Shown in pieces: positions 1 through 10,409 of a DNA stretch of 64,000 nucleotides. Origin of the DNA: Bacteroidota bacterium (GTDB lineage Bacteria > Bacteroidota > Bacteroidia > Chitinophagales > UBA10324); NCBI GenBank assembly GCA_014190575.1, contig BJGQ01000005.1:62001-126000 (forward strand), written 5' to 3'. Below the pieces are notes generated by a model. That model saw nothing but the letters and a program-made list of their open reading frames with translations. It did not search any database and was not told where the DNA came from. The translations under genes and the position numbers were made by a program. Positions within the stretch are counted from its first letter, which is position 1; each line of letters opens with the position of its first letter.

Positions 1-170
1 AACAAATCGCCAAGAATAAAAATGCACTGCGCGTCTTTCGAAACTTCGTCGAGCCACTGAATAAATAATTTCTCGCGCTGCAAACTTTTCTCGCGCGTGG
101 GCACACCGAGATGCAGATCAGAAGCAAAATAAATTTTCTTTCCGCTGTCAACGGAGATGGGGAACTGCAT
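1..170 (-). CDS. Metallophosphoesterase, UDP-2,3-diacylglucosamine hydrolase-like (5' part only, runs off window)
   Basis: Reverse-strand reading from CAT at 168-170: MQFPISVDSGKKIYFASDLHLGVPTREKS...FILGDL; DLHLG and GDL metallophosphoesterase motifs; start overlaps the stop of the upstream LUD gene. Confidence 0.8.
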   Translation of the reverse strand, partial: MQFPISVDSGKKIYFASDLHLGVPTREKSLQREKLFIQWLDEVSKDAQCIFILGDL

Positions 171-814
171 CAGCGAACCGGATCGTCAATCAAAAAAACA
201 TAAACTTCTTTCGGACCATGCGCACCGAGCACTAAAGTTTTTTCAATATCCGCCGTACGGCTCGGACCCGTTGCAATCGAAATCATACTCGGCAGATTGC
301 CTTCATATTTCTGTAACACTAATTGCACTGCATCCTTAATATCAAAAACCAGTTGCGAAGTATAAGCCACCACAATATGAATGGGCGGAAAGATAGTCAA
401 ACTGCGACCGCTCTGCTGCCGGCTCGTGAGCAAAATGCTGCCAGTGCGCGCCACTAAGCACTCGCACAAAGTAATTCCGGCATCGGCTTTATCAATTGTT
501 TTTCCCACGCGGCATTTATTAAAATCGAATCGCTGAAATAAATCCTGCAGCGGTTTTTCCCAGCAGTACAAATGATTCCAGCCCTTCTCGTTCGCCACCG
601 CTGAAATGGATTGAATGAACTCAGCAATGTTTTCGCAGTAAATAAAATTGCCCTGAATTTTTGTGAACTGCTCTGCAAAAACCACATCCAGTGTATCGGT
701 AGGCGCCGGATAAACCGAAGCCGTCTGGTAAATATTCGGAAAAGGAATGTTGGTGGAATGAATGAGCGCCTTCCGAATTTTTTTCAGCACGCGCTCTTTA
801 CTGGTTGGCTCCAT
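170..814 (-). CDS. LUD domain protein (LutC/YkgG-like, lactate utilization)
   Basis: 214 aa ORF; ITLCECLVARTGSILLTSRQQSGRSLTIFPPIHIVVA resembles LUD-family core. Confidence 0.8.
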   Translation of the reverse strand: MEPTSKERVLKKIRKALIHSTNIPFPNIYQTASVYPAPTDTLDVVFAEQFTKIQGNFIYCENIAEFIQSISAVANEKGWNHLYCWEKPLQDLFQRFDFNKCRVGKTIDKADAGITLCECLVARTGSILLTSRQQSGRSLTIFPPIHIVVAYTSQLVFDIKDAVQLVLQKYEGNLPSMISIATGPSRTADIEKTLVLGAHGPKEVYVFLIDDPVR

Positions 815-999
815 AGTTTTTATTAGTGAAGCAAAAGTAGAAATAAGCGTTTAACAATTTAATTTCTTCATTTTCATTTAACCACAATGACAATAAGAGA
901 CACTTGTTTCAAAAATTTTCCCTCAATCAGTAAGAACAATTTTCTAAATACAATCAGGATTAATACGCCTTTCTATATTTGTTTCGTTCAATCATCAAA

Positions 1000-2841
1000 A
1001 TGTTTTCGCGCTTCGTTTTTATTCTCTCCGTATCATTTCTTTTTTCATGTCAACATGAAAACACATCGCAAACCGCTGTTCCGGATAACCGCGTGCTCAC
1101 CAATGCCGATGGCGATTACATTCAGTTGCCCGATGCGCTGAAATTTTTGAGCGACTGGAAAAAAGAAAATAACTTAACGGTGCAGTGGATGCAGGAACCC
1201 GACAATCTGCATCCGTGTAACGGTCGCACACTTTCGCGCGCCATTGTTTTTACACTGATACACCGCTCACTGCTTTCGATTGACCCAATGACGCGCAAAC
1301 TGAAAGCTGACCTGGTAAAAGAAATTCCGGTCTCGCACGACGGACTCACTTATCGTTTTGAACTGAAAGACGAACCCGCGTTTGATGATGGCGCTCAACT
1401 GACTGTGGACGATGTGATTTTTTCTTTCAAGGCATATACCTGTCCGCTGGTGAATGTGTCGGGCAGAAGCGCGCTGAATAATTTGCTGAATATTGTAAAA
1501 GATAATTCGAATGCGCGCGCGTTTACGGTGACGATGAAGAAGGTTCTGGCGCAAAACCTGTTTATACTCACCGACTTTCCGATACTGGAAAAGAAATTTT
1601 ATGATGCGGATGATGCTTTGAAAAATTATCCGGTGAATTGGGTGAATGTGGAAGACCAGCCCGGCATGAATAAAACTTTTCCGACTGCGTGGGCTGCTGC
1701 GTTTAATGATGGCAAGTACGGCAATGACCCAGCGCTGATTAACGGGCTTGGTGCTTACAAAGTGAAAAGCTGGGAGCGCGGACAAACTCTGACACTGGAA
1801 ATGAAAAAAAATCACTGGACAGAAAAATTGTCTGCCGAAATTTTAAATCAGTTTTATCCGAAGCAAATCAATTTTAAAATTATCACGGACGAAAACGCGA
1901 TTCTGTTGGCGGCGCGCAATCAGGAATTTGATGCGAGCTTCTGGCTGCCATCGAAGGTGTTGCTCGAATTGCATAAGGATTCGTCGTTCACCAAAAATTA
2001 TAATTCGTGTTACACGGCGAGTTACGATTTCTCGTACATCGGTTTCAACCTGAAGCCGCAGGAAAGCAAGCGCACCGATTTTTTTTCGGACCTGAATGTA
2101 CGCAAGGCATTTGCGATGCTCACGCCCGTTGACCTTATGATTCAGAATTTGTTCAGCGATAAAGCGCTGCGCATGTCGGGCATTGTGTCGCCATTGAAGA
2201 AAGATATTTTCAATGATGATTTGAAATCGTATTCGTTCAATATTGATGAAGCAAAAAAATTACTGAGCGATGCGGGCTGGAAGGATTTGGACGGCGATAA
2301 AATTTTAGATAAAATAATTAATGGAAAGAAAACGGATTTGAAAGTGGAATTGATTTTTCCGCTCGGTCCTTCTGTGATACAGGACATGGCGCTGATGCTG
2401 AAAGATGTGTATGCAAAAGCGGGAATTGATTTGCAGCCGCAGGTGCTCGACCCCAATGCGCTGGGAGGAAAAATGGTGTCGCACGATTTTGATTTGTTCA
2501 TGAGCGGACTCAGTTCGAGTTCGGCGCCGAGCGATTACACCGGCACCTGGAGCACTGCCGCGTGGCTCAATCACGAAAATAATTTTACCGGATTCGGAAG
2601 CGCAGCGAGCGATGCGCTCATTGATTCCATTAATGTAACACTCGATGAAGCGAAGCGCGCGCAACTCGAAAAAGCGTTTCAGAAAATGGTGTACGATAAT
2701 TATCCCATCATTCCGCTTTACTTCAATGTGAAAAAAATTGTAGTGCACAAGCGCTGGGTAAATGCCATTGTATGTTTCGACAAGCCGTACATTTTATTCG
2801 GTCAACTGGAATTGCTCAATGAAAAAAAACAACCGGAGTAA
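1000..2841 (+). CDS. ABC transporter substrate-binding lipoprotein, family 5 (peptide/oligopeptide type)
   Basis: ORF track starts at TTG 979; ATG at 1000 gives lipoprotein signal MFSRFVFILSVSFLFSC; SBP_bac_5-like body. Confidence 0.85.
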   Translation: MFSRFVFILSVSFLFSCQHENTSQTAVPDNRVLTNADGDYIQLPDALKFLSDWKKENNLTVQWMQEPDNLHPCNGRTLSRAIVFTLIHRSLLSIDPMTRKLKADLVKEIPVSHDGLTYRFELKDEPAFDDGAQLTVDDVIFSFKAYTCPLVNVSGRSALNNLLNIVKDNSNARAFTVTMKKVLAQNLFILTDFPILEKKFYDADDALKNYPVNWVNVEDQPGMNKTFPTAWAAAFNDGKYGNDPALINGLGAYKVKSWERGQTLTLEMKKNHWTEKLSAEILNQFYPKQINFKIITDENAILLAARNQEFDASFWLPSKVLLELHKDSSFTKNYNSCYTASYDFSYIGFNLKPQESKRTDFFSDLNVRKAFAMLTPVDLMIQNLFSDKALRMSGIVSPLKKDIFNDDLKSYSFNIDEAKKLLSDAGWKDLDGDKILDKIINGKKTDLKVELIFPLGPSVIQDMALMLKDVYAKAGIDLQPQVLDPNALGGKMVSHDFDLFMSGLSSSSAPSDYTGTWSTAAWLNHENNFTGFGSAASDALIDSINVTLDEAKRAQLEKAFQKMVYDNYPIIPLYFNVKKIVVHKRWVNAIVCFDKPYILFGQLELLNEKKQPE

Positions 2842-2843
2842 TT
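2822..2843 (+). repeat. Left copy of flanking duplication: aaaaaaaacaaccggagtaatt
   Basis: Matches 3779-3800 at 21/22 positions; contains the stop codon of the SBP gene. Confidence 0.85.
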
Positions 2844-2850
2844 GAAACCT

Positions 2851-2890
2851 CAAAGTCCCAGCAGGGTTACACGAAGTGAACCCTGCGTTT
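2851..2890 (+). repeat. REP copy 1 (caaagtcccaGCAGGGTTaCACgaaGTGAACCCTGCgttt)
   Basis: Hairpin 2861-2886, 11-bp stem with one bulged A. Confidence 0.85.
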
Positions 2891-2929
2891 ATTACAAGAG
2901 GTCACGAATTAAGGAAATTTTAAAACTAA

Positions 2930-2966
2930 GTCTCAGCAGGGTTACTGTATTCAGAACCCTGCGTTT
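2930..2966 (+). repeat. REP copy 2 (GCAGGGTTaCTGtattCAGAACCCTGC)
   Basis: Hairpin 2936-2962; inner CTG/CAG replaces CAC/GTG of copy 1. Confidence 0.85.
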
Positions 2967-3000
2967 GATATAGATAAAGATGATTGATTAAGTTTGTTTC

Positions 3001-3594
3001 ATGAGCACAAGAACAGAGATTGAAAACCTGACAGGTTTTTATTACATCACTTTTACTTGTTACAAATGGATTCCGATGTTCAGTGAATTAAATTTTTATG
3101 ACAGGATATATCACTACTTCACAAAGTTGATTGAGAAAGGGGAAACGATTTCTGCTTATGTTATTATGCCTAACCATTTGCACTTTATCATGTTTCATGA
3201 AGAAGAAACTGGAAAATTAAAATCACTCGTTTCAAACCTGAAACGATTTCTTGCTTATGAAATAGTTGAAAAGTATAAATCAACTTTTAATCATTCACGA
3301 TTAGCGCAATTGTCTGAAGCAATTACTGAAGTTGAAAGAAAAAAAAATCAACTGCATCGAGTGTTTGAAAATTCATTTGATGTGAAGTGGTGCGCAAGTG
3401 AAAAGTTCATAATTCAAAAACTGAATTACATTCATAACAATCCGATTCAACCAAAATGGAATTTAGCAACTATTCCTTCTGAGTATTTTCACTCTTCAGC
3501 ATTATTTTATGAAACAGGAAATCTTGAATCGGCTAAAATTCCATTAGTTCATTGGCAACAAAGACGCTGGCAGGAGTATGATAAAGAACATTGA
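3001..3594 (+). CDS. REP-associated tyrosine transposase (RAYT), Y1/IS200-like HUH family
   Basis: MPNHLHFIMF (HUH motif) and KLNYIHNNPIQ (catalytic Tyr region); flanked on both sides by REP palindromes. Confidence 0.9.
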   Translation: MSTRTEIENLTGFYYITFTCYKWIPMFSELNFYDRIYHYFTKLIEKGETISAYVIMPNHLHFIMFHEEETGKLKSLVSNLKRFLAYEIVEKYKSTFNHSRLAQLSEAITEVERKKNQLHRVFENSFDVKWCASEKFIIQKLNYIHNNPIQPKWNLATIPSEYFHSSALFYETGNLESAKIPLVHWQQRRWQEYDKEH

Positions 3595-3602
3595 TACGCT
3601 TA

Positions 3603-3637
3603 TGTCGCAGGGTTCTGATTACAGTAACCCTGCTTGG
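3603..3637 (-). repeat. REP copy 3, reverse orientation
   Basis: gcagggttctgattacagtaaccctgc at 3607-3633. Confidence 0.8.
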
Positions 3638-3646
3638 ACACCTCCA

Positions 3647-3682
3647 GTCTCAGCAGGGTTACACGAAGTGAACCCTGCGTTT
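3647..3682 (+). repeat. REP copy 4
   Basis: gcagggttacacgaagtgaaccctgc at 3653-3678, identical to copy 1 hairpin. Confidence 0.85.
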
Positions 3683-3693
3683 ATAGCGCCAAT

Positions 3694-3733
3694 AGCGCAG
3701 GGCTCTGAATACAGTAACCCTGCTGGGACTTTG
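3694..3733 (-). repeat. REP copy 5, reverse orientation
   Basis: gcagggctctgaatacagtaaccctgctgggactttg; hairpin 3697-3723. Confidence 0.8.
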
Positions 3734-3737
3734 GGTG

Positions 3738-3777
3738 AACGCAGGGTTCTGATTACAGTAACCCTGCTGGGACTTTG
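3738..3777 (-). repeat. REP copy 6, reverse orientation
   Basis: aacgcagggttctgattacagtaaccctgctgggactttg; hairpin 3741-3767. Confidence 0.85.
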
Positions 3778-3778
3778 T

Positions 3779-3800
3779 AAAAAAATCAACCGGAGTAATT
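3779..3800 (+). repeat. Right copy of flanking duplication: aaaaaaatcaaccggagtaatt
   Basis: 21/22 match to 2822-2843; abuts the permease start codon. Confidence 0.85.
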
Positions 3801-3801
3801 A

Positions 3802-4917
3802 ATGCGCCGCCGGATTCTCACTCGATTGCTTTGGATGGTGCCGGCGCTGTTTGTGGTTTCGTTGCTGGTTTTTTTTATCAATGCCTCCGGAAATCAGCAG
3901 GGGAATTTTATGGATACGCAATCGGAGAATATTTCGTCCGGCGATTTCTCTCAGCAAAAAATTAAAAATCAACTCCCTGTTTTTTATTTCAGTGTTACAT
4001 CGCTCAGTGAACCTGATACCATATGGAAAATGAATGACGATGAAAAAGAATTGCTTTACAAAAATGCTTCCTGGAAAAAATTTATACCGGTCATTCATTT
4101 CTATGGCGACAATCAATATCACCGCTGGCTTTTCGGCGACAACAGCGATGGAAAAAATTACAAAGGAATTCTCAGAGGAGATTTTGGTGTGTCAACAGAA
4201 ACCGGATTGCAGGTTTCACAATTATTATATCCGAGATTTTTTCGCTCGTTCATTTTGGTTTTCATTTCGATGATGCTTGCTTTCTTTCTCAGCATTCCAT
4301 TATCTGTTTTCTTAGTGTTGAATGAACAGAAAATTATTTCAAAAATCATTCGCGGAATTTTATTGATGTTGTACATCATTCCGGTTTTCTGGCTGGCGAT
4401 TTTGTTGCTGATGTTGTTTGCCAATTCTAAAATGATTTCCATTTTTCCATTGAGCGGCTGGCCCGACAGTGGCGAAGGATTTTTCAGTTATGTGCATCAT
4501 CTTTTTCTTCCGGTGATGTGTTACACGCTTGGTGCTATTGCCTACTTCACACGAGCATTGGAAACAAATCTGAAGGAAGTGTTACACAAAGAATTTTTAT
4601 TGACCGCAAGAGCAAAAGGATTTGACAATACGCAATCATTATTGAAACACGCATTGCCGCACGCCATTATTCCTGTGCTGACAGTACTCGGCTATTTATT
4701 TCCGATGGCAGTTGGCGGCAGTGTCATCATTGAAACCATTTTCGGAATCCCCGGAATGAGTAATGCTTTGTTTCATGCAGCACTCACAAAGGATGTTCCG
4801 GTGTTGGCAGCAATCAGCACACTTTCATGCTTGCTGACATTGGTTGGTTTTTTACTCACTGAAATTTTGCAGGCATTTATTGATCCTCGGCTTCGTCAAA
4901 CTCAACAACTTTCATGA
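3802..4917 (+). CDS. ABC transporter permease (DppB/OppB family)
   Basis: Multi-TM; LTARAKGFDNTQSLLKHALPHAIIPVLTVLGYLFPMAVGGSVIIETIFGIPGM EAA-loop region. Confidence 0.9.
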   Translation: MRRRILTRLLWMVPALFVVSLLVFFINASGNQQGNFMDTQSENISSGDFSQQKIKNQLPVFYFSVTSLSEPDTIWKMNDDEKELLYKNASWKKFIPVIHFYGDNQYHRWLFGDNSDGKNYKGILRGDFGVSTETGLQVSQLLYPRFFRSFILVFISMMLAFFLSIPLSVFLVLNEQKIISKIIRGILLMLYIIPVFWLAILLLMLFANSKMISIFPLSGWPDSGEGFFSYVHHLFLPVMCYTLGAIAYFTRALETNLKEVLHKEFLLTARAKGFDNTQSLLKHALPHAIIPVLTVLGYLFPMAVGGSVIIETIFGIPGMSNALFHAALTKDVPVLAAISTLSCLLTLVGFLLTEILQAFIDPRLRQTQQLS

Positions 4918-5972
4918 ATAAGATTTTAGAAAACTTATTCAGAAAAAATTCTTCGCTCAGTTGGGGCGCAGGAATTTTATTGGCGATTGTGTTGCTGAGT
5001 TTTATTTCTGTTCTGTTGCCAGAAACATTTTTTGAAAATGACTGGGGCGCATTATTACAATCACCTTCAACTAATCATTTACTCGGAACAGGTTCACGCG
5101 GAAATGATATTGCCGCCGGAATTATTTCAGGATTAAAAATTTCATTAACAGTTGCATTACTCAGTGTAATTTTTGCAACACTGATTGGTTTGCCTTCAGG
5201 TTTGATAGCAGCAACTTTCGGGAACAAAGGCAAAGCAGGAATCAAACAATTGATTTTCTTTTTTATTTTTTTAGTGCTTGCCTGGTTCTATGCTTTTTAT
5301 CTGCGAAGATTTGAAATTGCTGATGCCTCATCGGATTCTTTCAGTATGATTTCAGAAATCCTGTTTTCATTTTTTTTGTTCATTGTCATTCTGATGATTG
5401 GATATTTTTTCGCGGCAAAAATTCTTTCTCCACTTAAAAATTTCATTCCGGTGCAATTACCGATTGATACTTTGCTCTCCACACTTGCTGATATTATTAC
5501 TTCGTTTCCGTTGCTGATGATTATTCTCACGCTTACTGCCATTGCAAAACCATCGTTGTGGTTGGTGGTTGTAATAATTGGATGCACTACATGGACAGGA
5601 ATTTTTCGGGTGGTTCGTTCAGTTGCATTGCAAACTTTACAACTCGATTTCATCACCGCCGCAAAAGCAATGGGAATGAAAACACGAACAATCATTCTAA
5701 AACATGTGATGAGTTCAGTGCTGCCGATGTTGTTTGTTCATCTCGCATTTACTTTTTCAGCCGCGATAGTTTTGGAATCTGCTTTAACTTTTCTCGGCGC
5801 CGGATTGCCGGTGGGCACTGTTACACTTGGCTCACTTTTGTCGGATGCAAAATCAAATTTTACTGCGTGGTGGCTGGTGCTTTTTCCGGGAGTGGTTTTG
5901 TTTTTATTGTTGCTGAGTCTGCAATTAATCGCAAGCGGACTGCAGAAAAAATTCAATCCTCGATTGAGATAA
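4914..5972 (+). CDS. ABC transporter permease (DppC/OppC family)
   Basis: DFITAAKAMGMKTRTIILKHVMSSVLPMLFVHLAFTFSAAIVLESALTFLGAGLP; ATGA overlap with upstream permease. Confidence 0.9.
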   Translation: MNKILENLFRKNSSLSWGAGILLAIVLLSFISVLLPETFFENDWGALLQSPSTNHLLGTGSRGNDIAAGIISGLKISLTVALLSVIFATLIGLPSGLIAATFGNKGKAGIKQLIFFFIFLVLAWFYAFYLRRFEIADASSDSFSMISEILFSFFLFIVILMIGYFFAAKILSPLKNFIPVQLPIDTLLSTLADIITSFPLLMIILTLTAIAKPSLWLVVVIIGCTTWTGIFRVVRSVALQTLQLDFITAAKAMGMKTRTIILKHVMSSVLPMLFVHLAFTFSAAIVLESALTFLGAGLPVGTVTLGSLLSDAKSNFTAWWLVLFPGVVLFLLLLSLQLIASGLQKKFNPRLR

Positions 5973-6006
5973 ATCCTCGATTATTTTCGCATCCAAATTT
6001 TCCAAG

Positions 6007-6327
6007 ATGATAATTTATAATGTGACAGTGAAATTGGATGCGATGATTGCTACTGAGTGGCTCGAATACATGCAGGAAATTCATATTCCCGATGTGATGA
6101 ATACCGGATGTTTTTCTTCCTACCGAATCAGTCGCCTGATTGAAGACACAACTGAAGATGATAGCCCGACTTACATAATTCAATATCATTGCCCTTCCAT
6201 GGAAGTATTTGAAAAGTATGAACAGAATTTTGCAACCGAATTGAGAGAAGATGTTATAAAAAGATATAAAGACCGCTTTGTTTCTTTCAGAACATTGATG
6301 GAAGAAATATCAAATAGTGAAAACTGA
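6007..6327 (+). CDS. DUF4286 family protein
   Basis: MIIYNVTVKLDAMIATEWLEYMQEIHIPDVMNTGCFSSYRISRL. Confidence 0.75.
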   Translation: MIIYNVTVKLDAMIATEWLEYMQEIHIPDVMNTGCFSSYRISRLIEDTTEDDSPTYIIQYHCPSMEVFEKYEQNFATELREDVIKRYKDRFVSFRTLMEEISNSEN

Positions 6328-8450
<2,123 letters not shown>

Positions 8451-8451
<1 letters not shown>

Positions 8452-9470
8452 TGGTGCAACGATTATCAGTTGAAGAATTTTTAGCAAAATCGAAAGGCAA
8501 AACAATTATTGATGTTCGTTCGCCAAAAGAATTTTTACACGCTCATATTCCGAATGCAATTTCACTTCCGCTTTTTTCAGATGAAGAAAGAGCAGAAGTA
8601 GGAACTGCATACAAACAAAAAGGTCGCGAAGAAGCTATGCTAATTGGTTTGAAACATTATGGCGTTAACATGCAGCGCATCATCAGTGGAATAAAAGAGA
8701 ATGGAAATCCGAAGGAGTTGTATGTGCATTGCTGGCGCGGTGGAATGCGCAGTGGCGTGGTGAGTTGGATGCTCGATTTATTCGGCTACAAAGTCTTCAC
8801 TTTAGAAAAAGGATATAAATCATTCCGGCATTTTGTACTCGCACAGTTCGAAAAAAAATATCCGCTGCAGATTCTTGGTGGAAGAACCGGTTCTGCAAAA
8901 ACTTTAGTGCTAATAGAACTGCAGAAAAAAAATCAGCAGGTGATTGACTTGGAAGGGAAGGCAAATCATAAAGGTTCTGCATTTGGTGCGTTGGGTGAAG
9001 CACCACCACCCTCGCAAGAGCAGTTTGAAAATTTTTTAGCGCTTGAATTATTGAATTGTGATTCAGCAAAACCAATCTGGCTCGAAGATGAAAGTCAGCG
9101 AATCGGTTGGGTGAATATTCCAAATAATATGTGGGCGCAGATGCGTGAAGCAAAAGTTTTTTATCTCGATGTGCCGTTTGAAGAACGATTGGAATACATC
9201 GTAGAAAATTATGGAGTGTTTGATGTTGAACATTTAAAAGATGCCACAAACAGAATTTCACAAAAGTTAGGCGGACTGAATACCAAACTCACCTTGCAGT
9301 TTCTTGACGAGAAAAATTTCACGGAAGCATTCCGCATACTGTTACACTACTACGATAAGTTTTATGACAGAGCAACTGATAAGCGGGAAGTTTCTTCAGT
9401 TCAAAAAATTGGGTGCGAAGAAATTTCACCTGAAAAAAATGCACAAAAAATATTGGAAACAGTATTGTAA
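8451..9470 (+). CDS. mnmH: tRNA 2-selenouridine synthase MnmH/SelU
   Basis: Rhodanese HCWRGGMRSG plus P-loop GGRTGSAKT. Confidence 0.92.
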
Positions 9471-9610
9471 TTCGACCACCCCATTTCGTCTCAGTGTTCT
9501 TGCCGAGATGAAAAAAATATTCTGAATTGTAGTCGGCTCACGAGCGCAATATTTAAGGTTTGCTTATATGGAAACCTTGATGTATCCTTGCATAGAAACC
9601 GCAAAGAGTA

Positions 9611-9949
9611 ATGCAGTCAAAGTTCGAAGTGCTATTTATGGAAGATACAAGAGCATTTATTGCTTCGCTCGATGCAAAAACCAGAAACAAAATCATTTTC
9701 AATATTGACCGGGCTAAGATTCATAATGACAAAGAACTTTTTAAAAAACTCACAGAAAACATTTGGGAATTCAGAACGCTATTCAACAAAACTCATTACC
9801 GCCTTTTTGCTTTTTGGGATAAAAGAAGTAAAACAGAAACACTGGTACTCACTACTCACGGAATAATTAAGAAGACAGGTAAAACACCGGAAAAGGAAAT
9901 CGATAAAGCAGAAAAATTAAGAGCAGATTATTTCAGAATAAAAAAATAG
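9611..9949 (+). CDS. Toxin, HigB/RelE-like (Gp49/DUF891 family)
   Basis: KLTENIWEFRTLFNKTHYRLFAFWDKRSKTETLVLTTHGIIKKTGKTPEKEIDKAEKLRADY. Confidence 0.85.
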   Translation: MQSKFEVLFMEDTRAFIASLDAKTRNKIIFNIDRAKIHNDKELFKKLTENIWEFRTLFNKTHYRLFAFWDKRSKTETLVLTTHGIIKKTGKTPEKEIDKAEKLRADYFRIKK

Positions 9950-9955
9950 GACACA

Positions 9956-10285
9956 ATGGCAGCAAACAACAAAATGAAACTCTATCAATTCAATGAAATC
10001 AAGGATGAGTTTATTGGTAAGCGAGGAACAGAAGCGCGTGAACTTTACGAGCAAGAACTTCAACTAGAAATATTGGGAGATATGATAAAGCAGGTGCGCA
10101 TTCATCGCAACCTTACACAAGAGCAGTTAGGAAAATTAATTGGTGTGCAGAAGGCGCAAATATCAAAACTCGAAAACCATGCAACCAATGTCACGATTGA
10201 TACTGTGCTGAAAGTGTTCAATGCACTTAAAGCAAAAATCAGTTTCAAAGTGGAGTTGCAAAACCAACGGATAAAAATTGCTTAA
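9956..10285 (+). CDS. Antitoxin, HigA-like XRE-family HTH
   Basis: HTH VRIHRNLTQEQLGKLIGVQKAQISKLENH directly downstream of toxin. Confidence 0.88.
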   Translation: MAANNKMKLYQFNEIKDEFIGKRGTEARELYEQELQLEILGDMIKQVRIHRNLTQEQLGKLIGVQKAQISKLENHATNVTIDTVLKVFNALKAKISFKVELQNQRIKIA

Positions 10286-10302
10286 AGTATTTTGGTATCA
10301 AG

Positions 10303-10329
10303 TACAGCGCGGCTTGCAGCCGCGTTGTA
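10303..10329. repeat. 12-bp-stem palindrome tacagcgcggct-tgc-agccgcgttgta
   Basis: Read directly; one G-T pair in stem, TGC loop. Confidence 0.7.
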
Positions 10330-10409
10330 AAAATTATTCAGATTGAAAATCCAGGACCTCAAAATCGGGACTTGCAGTCGGCTTTTCTCGAACTCCTGAA
10401 ATAATAAAG

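Noticed and set aside
454-687. Antisense and alternative-frame ORFs inside confident genes (e.g. 454..687 -, 1267..1815 -, 5297..5695 -, 8797..9261 -, 12877..13098 +, 23454..23930 -, 47440..47796 +, 54053..54388 -)
   Set aside because: They overlap strongly supported coding sequences and show no recognisable domains or regulatory context.
2851-3777. Repeats around the RAYT gene as a possible CRISPR array
   Set aside because: Units are palindromic, occur in both orientations, have irregular spacing and flank a transposase; no cas genes.
3578-3802. 74-aa ORF from the track
   Set aside because: Translation consists of REP palindromes (QGSDYSNPAW, QGSEYSNPAG); not a plausible gene.
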